Assembly (NCBI GenBank): GCA_011176545.1
Contig: DUEN01000010.1
Location: 1-44,494 of the forward strand
DNA: 44,494 nt
DNA from: Caldilineae bacterium
Lineage (GTDB): Bacteria; Chloroflexota; Anaerolineae; DUEN01
Direction of reading: 5' to 3'
The notes under the pieces are model-generated. The model was not told where the DNA came from, made no database searches, and was given only the letters and a program-made list of their open reading frames with translations. Position 1 is the first letter of the stretch, and every line of letters begins with the position of its first letter. Below are positions 31,964 through 40,646 of the stretch, one piece after another. The position numbers were made by a program, and so were the translations under genes.

Positions 31964-34621
31964 ATGCGTGGATGGAGACGTCTTATCTGGTTTTGGTCTA
32001 TGATTACAGTGATCACCATCAGCCCTATACTGATCGCATGTGGCGGGCCGTCCAGCCCTGTTTCCATACGAAGCGAGTCGACCGCGCGCCTGATCGCAGC
32101 CATCGAGTCCTACATGGCCGGCTTGCCAGGCCCCTCACCCAAGCTCTTCCTCACCACTAGGGTGTACGATCGCCACGGCGTCCTGATCGGCGAATTCTGG
32201 GATGAGGGGCGTCGCTACTGGACGCCATTGGAGCGGATCGCGCCCGCGCTGCGACAAGCGACGATCGCCACGGAGGATAAGACGTTCTACACGAACCCCG
32301 GCGTGGACTGGGCGGCGATCGCTCGCGCGGTGTTCCAGAATACCCGCGAAGGAGAGATCTTTTCGGGGGCATCGACGATCACGCAGCAGTTGGCACGCAA
32401 CATCGCTTTCACCTATGAGGAACGCATCAGGCGCTCGCTGGATCGGAAAGTACGCGAGGCGGCGCTGGCCCGGGAGCTCACGCGGCGCTTCACAAAGGAC
32501 GAGATCCTGGAGATGTATCTGAACGTGGTCTATTATGGCCATCTAGCGTATGGCGCCGAGGCGGCCGCGCGCACGTACTTCGGCAAGTCCGCCGCGGAGC
32601 TGACCCTCGCCGAGAGCGCGCTGCTGGCCGCCCTGCCCCAGGCGCCGCGCGATCTGGACCCGTTGGTGCCGGGGAACCTGGAGCGCGCTAAGGCTCGACA
32701 AGGCCTCGTCCTGGCGCTGATGGCTCGGAACGGCTTCATCACGCCGGAGGAGGCCGCGGCCGCTTACGCCGAGCCCCTGGAGTTCCGCCCCCTGGAGCTG
32801 CCGGACATCGCGCCGCACTTCCTCGCCTATGTCCGGCAGCTCCTGGAGGAGCAATACGGCAAGCGCGTCGTCGCCCGAGGGGGGCTCACGGTGATCACCA
32901 CCCTGGACGCGCGGATGCAACAGGTGGCCCAGGAGATCGTCCGGCGTCAGGTGGAAAAGGTGCGCGAGCGCTATCACCTCACCAACGCCGCCCTGGTAGC
33001 CCTGAAGCCAGGGACCGGGGAGATCCTGGCGATGGTGGGCAGCGCGGATTACCATAACCCCGACATCGATGGCCAAGTCAACGTCGCCCTGCGCCCCCGA
33101 CAGCCTGGATCCGCCATCAAGCCGATCCTGTACGCGCTGGCCTTCACGCGCGGCTACAGCCCGGCTAGCCTGCTTTGGGATGTGCCCGTGGAGTTCCCGC
33201 TGGATGATGAGACCGTATATGAGCCCCAGAACTACGATGATGAATTCCACGGGCCGGTGCGGCTGCGGGACGCCTTGGCCAACTCCTACAACGTGCCCGC
33301 CGTCAAGTTGCTGGACAGGGTCGGCATCTCAGACATGCTGGATCTGGCTCACGCCATGGGCATCGAAGGCCTGGATAAGCCGCCGGATTACTACGGATTA
33401 TCCTTGACCCTGGGAGGCGGCGAGGTCACCCTGCTCAGCCTGACGAACGCGTTCGCTACGCTGGCCAACGGCGGGGGATATGTGCCTCACGTGGCGATAT
33501 TGAGCGTGGTCGACCGAGCGGGGCGAACGATCTTTCACTACGAGCCGCCGCCCCCGAAGCCCGTCGTCGATCCACGCGTGGCCTACCTAGTCACCTCGAT
33601 CCTCTCGGATAACGAGGCGCGAACGCCGATGTTCGGCGCGAACAGTCCGCTGCGGCTGAGCCGTCCGGCCGCCGCCAAGACCGGGACGACCACCGATTGG
33701 CGGGATAACTGGACGATCGGATACACCCCATACCTGGCGGTCGGCGTGTGGGCAGGGAACAGCGACGGTTCCCCCATGCGTCACACATCCGGCCTCACAG
33801 GTGCCGCGCCCATCTGGCACGACTTCATGGAGGCGGTGTTCGCCGATCCGACCCTGGAGGCGGTCGTACGCGTCCCTGACGAGCCGTTGGATTTCCCCAG
33901 GCCGGAAGGGCTCATCGAGGCCCCCATCTGCGACCTCTCCTCGCTGAACTTCGGGCTCGATTGCCCCGTCATGCGTTCCGAGCTGTTCATCGATCCGCGG
34001 CGGCCGATCACAATCGGCGTACCCGCGGGAGAGATCGTCCCCGGCGCGGAGGTGACGACGACGGCGGTGATGACGGAATCGCTGGACCCGGCCTGGGTGG
34101 TGAGACAGGTCATACGCCTGGCGCCCGTGCAGGGACCCGACAAGCCCGCGCCGCTCTTGTGCGCGACGACGTTGGGTGGGGAGCCCATGGCCGTGATTCG
34201 CGTGCCGGACGATCCCGAGGAGGCGCAGCGTGCGCGGGAGTGGGCGGCCAAAGCTGGCATTCCGGCCGAGCCGCCCCCCTGCGAGGAGCACATGGCCGGG
34301 GCGCTTGGCCTGATCGCATCTGCCCGGATCACCTCGCCGGAGCCGGGCAGCGTGATCACCGGCCCGGTCGCCATCATAGGCTCCGCCGTCTTCGATCCCC
34401 AACAGATCCAGTTCTACAAGGTCGAATTCGGCTATGGCAGTCATCCGACCCAATGGATCACCATGGGCGACATTCATCCCGATCCGGTCATGAACGGCTG
34501 GCTGGAGACCTGGTACGCGGACTCATTGCCCCCCGGACCCTATGCGCTAAGGATCGTCCTGGTCAAGCGAGATGGAAACTTCCTGGCCACGGAGCCCGTC
34601 CCGATTCAGGTTCAACACTGA
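31964..34621 (+). CDS. Class A penicillin-binding protein with lipobox
   Basis: 885-residue bifunctional peptidoglycan synthase. The N-terminus has a hydrophobic segment ending LIAC (C26), a good lipobox, rather than the usual uncleaved transmembrane anchor. The GT51 transglycosylase (about 55-250) has the catalytic Glu near 103 in ATEDKTFYTNPGVD, and ASTITQQLARN. The transpeptidase (about 330-640) has SxxK at GSAIKP (near 383), SxN at NSYN and KTG at AAKTGTTTD (near 571). The last 200 residues are beta-rich (Ig-like, VITGPVAIIGSAVF). It resembles PBP1A/PBP1C. The ATG at 31964 has AGGAGG about 16 nt upstream. Confidence 0.92.
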   Translation: MRGWRRLIWFWSMITVITISPILIACGGPSSPVSIRSESTARLIAAIESYMAGLPGPSPKLFLTTRVYDRHGVLIGEFWDEGRRYWTPLERIAPALRQATIATEDKTFYTNPGVDWAAIARAVFQNTREGEIFSGASTITQQLARNIAFTYEERIRRSLDRKVREAALARELTRRFTKDEILEMYLNVVYYGHLAYGAEAAARTYFGKSAAELTLAESALLAALPQAPRDLDPLVPGNLERAKARQGLVLALMARNGFITPEEAAAAYAEPLEFRPLELPDIAPHFLAYVRQLLEEQYGKRVVARGGLTVITTLDARMQQVAQEIVRRQVEKVRERYHLTNAALVALKPGTGEILAMVGSADYHNPDIDGQVNVALRPRQPGSAIKPILYALAFTRGYSPASLLWDVPVEFPLDDETVYEPQNYDDEFHGPVRLRDALANSYNVPAVKLLDRVGISDMLDLAHAMGIEGLDKPPDYYGLSLTLGGGEVTLLSLTNAFATLANGGGYVPHVAILSVVDRAGRTIFHYEPPPPKPVVDPRVAYLVTSILSDNEARTPMFGANSPLRLSRPAAAKTGTTTDWRDNWTIGYTPYLAVGVWAGNSDGSPMRHTSGLTGAAPIWHDFMEAVFADPTLEAVVRVPDEPLDFPRPEGLIEAPICDLSSLNFGLDCPVMRSELFIDPRRPITIGVPAGEIVPGAEVTTTAVMTESLDPAWVVRQVIRLAPVQGPDKPAPLLCATTLGGEPMAVIRVPDDPEEAQRAREWAAKAGIPAEPPPCEEHMAGALGLIASARITSPEPGSVITGPVAIIGSAVFDPQQIQFYKVEFGYGSHPTQWITMGDIHPDPVMNGWLETWYADSLPPGPYALRIVLVKRDGNFLATEPVPIQVQH

Positions 34622-34642
34622 ATCGCCAGGCGAGGTAGAAGA

Positions 34643-34732
34643 ACCGCAAAGAACGCAAAGAGCGCCAAGGTTTTTCTCCCAATAAACTTTCTAATTTTAA
34701 ATGACTGTGCGTCCTTTGCGCCCTTTGCGGTT
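34643..34732. repeat. Interspersed inverted repeat, CCGCAAAGAACGCAAAG type
   Basis: Left arm ACCGCAAAGAACGCAAAG (34643-34660, with more to 34670) and right arm CTTTGCGCCCTTTGCGGT (34714-34731) are imperfect reverse complements flanking a more AT-rich loop of about 40 nt. It lies in the 358-bp gap 34622-34979, which holds no gene. Repeats of this composition are scattered in many Chloroflexota-like genomes. Confidence 0.75.
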
Positions 34733-34759
34733 AGGAAAGCAGATTGTCCAAAGTCTAAA

Positions 34760-34831
34760 ATGCAGAGAGAGCAGAGCTTTTCTTTAGAAGAAGATTTCTC
34801 TGCGGGCTCTGCGTCTCTGCGGTGATTCTCC
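34760..34831. repeat. Interspersed inverted repeat, GCAGAGAGAGCAGAG type
   Basis: Left arm GCAGAGAGAGCAGAG (34762-34776) and right arm CTCTGCGTCTCTGCGGTGA (34807-34825) are imperfect reverse complements around an AT-rich centre. It lies directly after the 34643-34732 element, so two related units are arranged in tandem in the same gap. Confidence 0.75.
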
Positions 34832-34979
34832 CTGCAGTGACTCTCTATAGTTGACGAATGGGCTGAATGGAAGTATTATTTATTAGTCGATTGGATCGTG
34901 TGACCTCTCGTGGGGCTCTGCTTTCACCTCGGCGTCATATGTGCAAGCGGCGCTTCATACAGAACAGGAGGAAAACCTC

Positions 34980-36569
34980 ATGAGAAGCCGAATCTCGCGC
35001 GGATTCCGTATATGGGTCACGTTCCCCCTGATCCTGACCTTCCTGCTGGCGTGGAGCAGCGCGATATGGGCTCAGGATCGGGTGCTTCCCCAGCGCGTCG
35101 CCCCCCAGCGGGTTCAGAGCCCGATGGCATGTCAGGAGATCGTGACCAATGGGAGCTTTGAGCTCAATCTGGCGTGGATCTTCACCATCACGCCGGCCAC
35201 CGGCGCGTATGACACGACGACGGCACATAGCGGGCTGCGGAGCGCCCGGCTGGGCCTGCTGCCGGACATGGCGCTCACCCATCCGGAGCTGGTGGGCGTG
35301 CCGCAGCGTAACCTTCTAGGCGAGGCCGCCCCAAGCGATATCGCCTATTCCACGGTCTACCAGAGTATCACGATCCCTTCCACGGCCGAGTACGTCGCCC
35401 TCTCCTACTGGTATAAACCGGGGACACAGGTCACCGACACCCGCTATGGGTGGCAGCGCGTTATGCTGCTTCAGCCCGGTTACACGCCAACGGTGGTGGC
35501 TGATCTCACTGGCAAGCAGTTAGAGGGGACTAATCAGTGGATGCATCGCACCTTCGACCTCACCCCCTATAAGGGACGCACGTTGTGGCTCTACTTCGAG
35601 GTCGCCACCAGCACGGCCTCCGGCGCGCGCACCTGGATGTACGTCGATGACGTGAGCGTGCAGGCCTGCGAGCCCTTCACCACCCCGCCGCCGGTGATGG
35701 CCGAGATCGCCTGCTATGATGGCACCCAGCCGACGGATGGATATGTCGAAGTGGACGAGTACCTTGATGAGGGCACTGTCAACATAATTGAAGGGCGAAC
35801 CGTCTACCTCTCCTTCGAGCTGGACGCGAATAATGACGACCAGTTGACCTATGGATTCCTGGACGACATCGGCTTCCTAGTCGGAGAGGACGGGCTGGAG
35901 ACGGACCTCATCGCCAACGGGGGATTTGAAACCGGGGATTTCACCGCGTGGCAGATCTATGGCACCCTGCCCCCTGAGCTGGTCAGCGTGACAGCTTATC
36001 CTGATTTTGTCTACACCGGCACCTATTCGGCCGTCCTTGGGGGCTACGCTGGCGCTGACGATTGGATCCGCCAGGTGATGGTCATCCCCAACAACCTCTC
36101 GACCGCGCGAATCCGCTATGCCTACTACGTCGCCAGCGATGAGACGGAGGCCGGCCAGGACCAGCTATGCGTCCGCCTGCGCGCCGCGGATGGCCTCCCC
36201 GTTCCTACGCCGACGCCCACGCCTACGCCTACGGAGACGCCGACGCCGACCCCCACGAGCACGCCGACGATGACGCCCACGGCAACCCCGACCAGCACGC
36301 CGACGGCGACGCCTACGCCTACGGAGACGCCGACGCCAACGCCGACCGAGACGCCTACACCGACGGACACGCCGACGCCCACCGCAACCGCGACGCCAAC
36401 GGTAACGCCTACGCCGACGTCTTCGGTCCCGCCATCCGACCTGCCATCGCCGTCCATCTTCAAGGTCTTCGTGCCGTCCGTATCGGTAGGCCTCATCCTG
36501 CCGCTGGGGGTGGCCGCCTTAGGCGTAGCCGCGCTGCGCTTCTTCGGCGGCTCACGGCGGAAGCGCTAA
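34980..36569 (+). CDS. Secreted surface protein with jelly-roll modules and PT-rich stalk
   Basis: 529-residue exported protein. A signal peptide (1-33, ending SSAIWAQ) precedes two modules of carbohydrate-binding/MAM-like beta-sandwich type starting [11 protein letters not shown] (about 45-220) and [19 protein letters not shown] (about 300-400). A Pro-Thr stalk of about 75 residues (about 410-485) follows, then a hydrophobic helix ([17 protein letters not shown]) ending in basic RRKR. This is a C-terminal membrane anchor or sorting tail, but no LPxTG motif precedes it. The ATG at 34980 has AGGAGG at 8-nt spacing. Function is likely adhesion or glycan binding. Confidence 0.82.
   Translation: MRSRISRGFRIWVTFPLILTFLLAWSSAIWAQDRVLPQRVAPQRVQSPMACQEIVTNGSFELNLAWIFTITPATGAYDTTTAHSGLRSARLGLLPDMALTHPELVGVPQRNLLGEAAPSDIAYSTVYQSITIPSTAEYVALSYWYKPGTQVTDTRYGWQRVMLLQPGYTPTVVADLTGKQLEGTNQWMHRTFDLTPYKGRTLWLYFEVATSTASGARTWMYVDDVSVQACEPFTTPPPVMAEIACYDGTQPTDGYVEVDEYLDEGTVNIIEGRTVYLSFELDANNDDQLTYGFLDDIGFLVGEDGLETDLIANGGFETGDFTAWQIYGTLPPELVSVTAYPDFVYTGTYSAVLGGYAGADDWIRQVMVIPNNLSTARIRYAYYVASDETEAGQDQLCVRLRAADGLPVPTPTPTPTPTETPTPTPTSTPTMTPTATPTSTPTATPTPTETPTPTPTETPTPTDTPTPTATATPTVTPTPTSSVPPSDLPSPSIFKVFVPSVSVGLILPLGVAALGVAALRFFGGSRRKR
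36206..36425 (+). repeat. Coding tandem repeat of Pro-Thr codons
   Basis: About 220 bp of nearly perfect 6-bp ACGCCx units encode the PT stalk. A longer unit (CCTACGCCTACGGAGACGCC) occurs twice, near 36221 and 36309, indicating recent internal duplication. Such runs are prone to length variation. Confidence 0.7.
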
Positions 36570-36597
36570 TTATAAGTGAGAGGTCAGGTTTAGGTAG

Positions 36598-36615
36598 AGC
36601 GATTCGTGAATCGCT
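36598..36615. repeat. Palindromic repeat AGCGATTC-GT-GAATCGCT
   Basis: A perfect 8-bp stem with a 2-nt centre, embedded in GGTAG...CTCCTAT like other dispersed copies of GTAGGAGCGATTC-type elements. It lies between the convergent surface-protein genes. Confidence 0.6.
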
Positions 36616-36640
36616 CCTATCTCGACAACGCCCATAAAAC

Positions 36641-36673
36641 AAGTGACCGGCACCTGTGAGGTGTCGGTCACTT
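36641..36673. terminator. Strong hairpin between convergent genes
   Basis: AAGTGACCGGCACC and GGTGTCGGTCACTT form a 14-bp stem (one G-T wobble) with a TGTGA loop. It is located 72 bp after one surface-protein gene and 33 bp before the 3' end of the convergent one. A bidirectional terminator is likely, although the following T-run is short. It also resembles a dispersed palindrome. Confidence 0.6.
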
Positions 36674-36706
36674 TGTATCGTTGTAGAGGATGCAAATGCC
36701 TGGCGA

Positions 36707-38452
36707 TTAGCCTCTTCGGCGCCGCACGAGCCCAGCCACGCCGCCTATCAGGGCGCCCCCTACAGCCAGTAAGGCTACCGCGCCCCACGGCTGGCTCACG
36801 CCTCCGCTCGCCGAGAGCGAGGAGAGGGTGATGGCTGTTGGAACCCCTACTTCGACCCAGTAATCCTCAACCTCGCCATTATGCCACAAGCCGTCGTAGG
36901 ATAATGCCCCGTTCGGATCATCTTGGGTAAACCGAAATCGAGCGTATACCCTCTTATCCGTGGTTGCACTGGCTGGCACTATGAAGCAAAGTTTACTGAT
37001 TCCAGCTGTCAAGGATTTATCGACGAAGACCCATTCGCCTGAGTCCTGCCAATTACCGTCACCGTCGAAGTCAAACCAGGCATTCAGATAACCGTCTACG
37101 GAAGCCTTAACATCGATACAGTTCTCTTGACCACGATATAACTTTGGTGGGAAAGTCACACCTTCTTCATCATCCGAGCCAGCGAAGTCATCGCCTTCAG
37201 CGTCTCCATGCGGCTGTCCATCGGTCTCGGCATCCACGGTATCGCCCAGATAAACGCCGGATACAATGGCGTGACGTGCGCCATCATCAGAGAGCAATGT
37301 CGGATAATCAACAGTATAGGGATTCTGATTGTTGTCCAATAACTCTCCCTTTGGCGCGTCGCCAAAGTCCAACTGCTGGAGGCCGGCATCCCACTTTAGG
37401 TCAACCTGCTCTGCTGCGAGGATGATCGTGGTAGTCTTCCCTGTGCTGGAATTGGCGTCACTGTCAACGGTATCATCACCACGGTCCTGTGCCGTAAATA
37501 CATAACCATCTGGCAACACAAACTCCACATAGTAGCTACCAGCCGGTAAGTTATTAAAAATGTAGTAGCCGGAAGGAGCTGTTTGGGTAGTACGGATGGT
37601 GTCACCTGTACCAGCGTCCTTTAAGTAGACAGTTACGTTAGCGATGCCTGCGCTGGCCCCGCCGTCATCCTGCAAACCATTACCATTAGCATCGAGCCAC
37701 ACGTAGTCACCAATCTTGCCTAGATTCTCATCATCCTTGCTGGGCGAGTTGTGAGCACCACCTTGAGCCAGATTACTACAGCTTCCATTCAGGAGCTCGC
37801 TCTTGGGAATCGCAAACTCATAGATCATTTGCCATTCCCAATACTGACCGGGAGTGTCGTTCCAGTTGTATGGTGGGCTATGAGTCTCATCCGTCCAGCC
37901 GCTTTGGGTCAAATTGTAATGGAGAGATGTAGCAGCCGCACTCAAAGGTGAGGCAAGGGAGTCCTTGTAACTATCCCCGGATTGCCCAGATTTATACAGC
38001 GGACCTGTATCTTTTGAGCCACGTTTATTCAAATAATCCAACCATACCGTCGTAGTAGTGCCAAGAGTAGTGGTAATCACAAACTTGGCGCCGTCGCTTC
38101 GCTCCAGATCTTTAAAAGTGTGGCCTTTCTTCTTAACCCAGCCATCTTGGCGCAAGTAGTCACTGTCCTGATCAGCATAGACATTATCATTGAAGGCACG
38201 ATCAACAACAAAAGCCCAATAGCAAGTATCTGTCCCTTCATAGTAGTATAGATCGCCAGGGGCTAGTGCTTCGTCACCTTCCCCAGACTTCTCGAAGTGT
38301 TGCAGCCATATATAACTATCATCCAACAAGCCGTCCACTGTGGGCTCAGTGCCTTGAGCATCGACTATTGCTGGGAAGAAACCCAAAGACATACCTAATG
38401 TTGATATTATGCTTACAAACACTAACTTCCACATCCATTGTTTGGTCTTCAT
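36707..38452 (-). CDS. Secreted SdrD-B/GEVED surface protein
   Basis: 581-residue exported protein. A signal peptide (1-32, ending AIVDAQ) leads to an unassigned N-terminal domain (about 35-225, TEPTVDGLLDDSYIWLQHF). An SdrD B-like/Cna-B domain (about 240-360) reads KIGDYVWLDANGNGLQDDGG, GIANVTVYLKD, GYYIFNNLPAGSYYVEFVLPDGY. A GEVED domain (about 365-540) runs from LDFGDAPKG to NGEVEDYWVEVG, with Ca-binding-like DFDGDGNWQDSGEW. The C-terminal tail VPTAITLSSLSASGG, hydrophobic helix and RRRRG resembles a sorting signal. The DNA is clearly more AT-rich than its neighbours, suggesting acquisition. The ATG at 38452 has AAAGGAA. Confidence 0.85.
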   Translation of the reverse strand: MKTKQWMWKLVFVSIISTLGMSLGFFPAIVDAQGTEPTVDGLLDDSYIWLQHFEKSGEGDEALAPGDLYYYEGTDTCYWAFVVDRAFNDNVYADQDSDYLRQDGWVKKKGHTFKDLERSDGAKFVITTTLGTTTTVWLDYLNKRGSKDTGPLYKSGQSGDSYKDSLASPLSAAATSLHYNLTQSGWTDETHSPPYNWNDTPGQYWEWQMIYEFAIPKSELLNGSCSNLAQGGAHNSPSKDDENLGKIGDYVWLDANGNGLQDDGGASAGIANVTVYLKDAGTGDTIRTTQTAPSGYYIFNNLPAGSYYVEFVLPDGYVFTAQDRGDDTVDSDANSSTGKTTTIILAAEQVDLKWDAGLQQLDFGDAPKGELLDNNQNPYTVDYPTLLSDDGARHAIVSGVYLGDTVDAETDGQPHGDAEGDDFAGSDDEEGVTFPPKLYRGQENCIDVKASVDGYLNAWFDFDGDGNWQDSGEWVFVDKSLTAGISKLCFIVPASATTDKRVYARFRFTQDDPNGALSYDGLWHNGEVEDYWVEVGVPTAITLSSLSASGGVSQPWGAVALLAVGGALIGGVAGLVRRRRG

Positions 38453-38510
38453 GATTCTCTTCCTTTCACTTTGAAGCATGATTCTATTTGGGAAATAACA
38501 TCCTGTAGCA

Positions 38511-38538
38511 ACTATAACATAATAGTTAAGAATCTAAA
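38511..38538 (-). promoter_or_regulatory. Promoter of the SdrD-B/GEVED gene
   Basis: Minus strand: TTTAGA (38533-38538), 16-bp spacer, TATAGT (38511-38516), in an AT-rich leader about 60 bp before the start. Confidence 0.4.
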
Positions 38539-38588
38539 CTTACAAGTAACTGACAATTCCAGACAGAGGCAAGGAGGCCTTCTAGAAG

Positions 38589-38596
38589 CTGTGAGA
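38589..38596. repeat. 8-bp target site duplication, left copy
   Basis: CTGTGAGA directly abuts the left terminal inverted repeat of the insertion sequence and is repeated exactly at 39574-39581. Eight bp is the duplication length typical of IS1595 elements. Confidence 0.85.
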
Positions 38597-39573
38597 GGCT
38601 CATGTCCAGATCTAGTGAGAGGCGACGAGAGCCGAGATGAAATCGGGTGTAATTCGCTTCAAGTTGATGCTGAATTCGCACATCGCGACATAGGCACCGA
38701 GGTATTTCTTATGCACACCACGGAAAGGACGCAGAAAGTTACGGACTGTCGTCCACATCCCCTCGGCCGTGTTCACGTGCACTTCTCGCACGCCATCGCC
38801 GTCATCGTCTCGTGCCCATTCCTTTGCTTCATGGGCCACTGTGGCATGGATGCGAATGATATGGTCATAACCAAGCCATTCGTCGGTGAACACAACCGAT
38901 TCAGCCAGGGTAAAGGTGTGCACATGGCGCTCCAGCGTCTTCCGGTCCGTATGGTGCACCACGCGCAGCCGCACCTGGCCACTCTCACGCCCCACCGTGC
39001 CGACAATCAGTGGCCGGTCATTGGCATACGTGCCGTGTCCACGGCGCTTGTTAGCCCGTCTGCGGGGAGGATCGTCAGGATCCCGATGGGGTGCTCCTTT
39101 TTTCCCCCGCATTCTGGAACATCTCGTCCGTCTCCGTCTGCCGGTCTGGTAAGGGAGTCTCAGGCTGCAACCGCTGCGCCTGCGCTTGCAGCACCTTCCG
39201 CATATCGTGCACCGTCTGCCGAGCCACACCAATCTCGCGGGCGATTTGAGCGGTTGGCTCCCCCTTACAGACACCACGCAACAACAAAATGGCCTGGGCA
39301 GGCCGAAAGTGCTTCCCCTGAAACACGGTCCCACTGTAGAGATTGTAAATCCCACCGCACTTACACCGGTACACCTTCAACCGGCTCCTTCGCGTCACAC
39401 GGAAGAGACGTGCCTCCTTCACGTCTCTCCTACAATGGGGACACCGCAACTGCCCCTGGTGGAAGTACTTCAGTAGCCAGGCCTCACTCAGCTCATCGTC
39501 GAATAGGTCTACAATTGGAAGGTCCATGGCCAGAATTATACCATACCACCTGCACCACCTCTGGACATGAGCC
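38597..39573 (-). mobile_element. IS1595-family insertion sequence, complete ends
   Basis: 977-bp element with perfect 14-bp terminal inverted repeats: GGCTCATGTCCAGA at 38597-38610 and its reverse complement at 39560-39573. It is flanked by the 8-bp direct repeat CTGTGAGA. It contains one transposase gene split by a frameshift. It inserted immediately after the FemX-like stop codon, leaving that gene intact. Confidence 0.92.
38612..39527 (-). CDS. IS1595-family transposase, two frames
   Basis: The first frame (39527-39075) carries a zinc ribbon (CPHCRR...YRCKCGGIYN), an HTH-like QIAREIGVARQTVHDM segment and the first catalytic Asp in TETDEMFQNAG. It then runs out of frame at a GGGGG-AAAAAA run (39098-39108) and stops at 39075. 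The rest (39112-38612) lies in another frame: GKKGAPHRDPDD, the second Asp in VFTDEWLGY, and the HVNTAEGMW...GVHKKYLGAYVAMCEF block holding the last catalytic residue. Both frames are needed for a working DDE enzyme. Removing one base in the run joins them. This may be a programmed slip, a polymerase slip or an inactivating mutation. Confidence 0.85.
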
Positions 39574-39581
39574 CTGTGAGA
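39574..39581. repeat. 8-bp target site duplication, right copy
   Basis: CTGTGAGA following the right inverted repeat. Its last base touches the stop codon (39582-39584) of the FemX-like gene. Confidence 0.85.
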
Positions 39582-40646
39582 TTACTGAGGAAACATGAAG
39601 GACACCCGATGCCGACGCCGCATCACGTCCAGCACGCGCGGCATGGCCACCATGTAGAGCCAATATCCCACCCTTAACACGGGGAAATCCCAAGCGCCGA
39701 TCCAGGAGGTGAAGCGGCCACCGAAGCCGGCCTTGAACCGATACACACCCCACATGGGATCGCTCTCATCCAGGGTATCCGGCGCGCCCCAGAGATCATA
39801 AACCGTGCATCCCTGCGCTTTCGCCCAACGCATGGCCTCCCATTGCAACAGGTGATTGGGCATCCGATGACGCTCGCGGCCGCTCGAAGCTCCATAGAAG
39901 TACCACGCAGTCGGCCCGAAGCGGAAGAGGAAGAGCCCAGCGATCACCTTGCCGTTCGCCTCCGCCAGGAGCAGATGTCCTCGGCCGGCGTGTAAGAAGG
40001 CCTCCCAGATCGTCCGATAATAGGCGAAGGGCCGGATGAGGAACCCATCTCGACGGCTGGTCTCCAGATACAAAGCATAGAAGGTTTGCAGGTCTGCTAC
40101 GGAACCAGCCCGCACACGTACGCCGCGACGGCCGGCCAGCCGGACGTTATAACGCCATTTCGACTTCATGGCCGCTAACAGCGCATCCTCATCGGGGTGT
40201 AAGTCGATCAACATCGTGTTGCGGAACTGGATCTGCTCAGATGAGGGGCGCCATCCGCGCGCCCGAAGGAGCTGTTGAACGGCCTCGCCCTCAGGGGTGT
40301 CCGCCTGCACGTCGGGATCGATCTTCACGAAAAGCACACGAAGGCGGCGGGCCTCCCGCTCGATCGCGGTCAGCGCGGCCTCGGCCGCCTCCAGATCGCC
40401 CCAATCCAGGATGGGCCCCTTGGGCACATAAGCGATGCGAACGGGCCATCGCCCCAGGGAACGGACCAACAGGGATGCCGCGGCCACCGGGGTATCGCCC
40501 TGAGAGATCAGGAGGCGATGAGCCCGCCATCCCGTCTGCGCCTTGCACTCGCCCCACAGCCAGCTTTGGAGCACATGCGGCCGCGGCCAGCGCAACAGCG
40601 CCTCATCCCAAGCTCTGGGATCATCGACCCGTCGTACCGTGATCAT
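39582..40646 (-). CDS. FemX/FemAB-like aminoacyltransferase (second of pair)
   Basis: 354-residue protein of the FemAB/GNAT-fold peptidyltransferase family that adds amino acids from aminoacyl-tRNA to peptidoglycan precursors. Typical segments are VLQSWLWGECKAQTGW, RIAYVPKGPILDW, FRNTMLIDL, MKSKWRYNVRLAGRRGVRV and YLLLA-like HLLLAEANGKVIAG, plus the end WGVYRFKAGFGG. The ATG at 40646 overlaps the upstream paralogue stop as ATGA. About 45 extra upstream residues in frame are not family-like. The insertion sequence begins right after its stop. Amino-acid specificity cannot be read from the sequence. Confidence 0.9.
   Translation of the reverse strand: MITVRRVDDPRAWDEALLRWPRPHVLQSWLWGECKAQTGWRAHRLLISQGDTPVAAASLLVRSLGRWPVRIAYVPKGPILDWGDLEAAEAALTAIEREARRLRVLFVKIDPDVQADTPEGEAVQQLLRARGWRPSSEQIQFRNTMLIDLHPDEDALLAAMKSKWRYNVRLAGRRGVRVRAGSVADLQTFYALYLETSRRDGFLIRPFAYYRTIWEAFLHAGRGHLLLAEANGKVIAGLFLFRFGPTAWYFYGASSGRERHRMPNHLLQWEAMRWAKAQGCTVYDLWGAPDTLDESDPMWGVYRFKAGFGGRFTSWIGAWDFPVLRVGYWLYMVAMPRVLDVMRRRHRVSFMFPQ

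Noticed and set aside
36125-36496. 123-codon minus-strand frame of VGVGVSVGV repeats
   Set aside because: It is the antisense shadow of the Pro-Thr codon tract.
38438-39598. 386-codon plus-strand frame across the insertion sequence
   Set aside because: It crosses the inverted repeats and lies antisense to the transposase with its zinc ribbon and DDE motifs.
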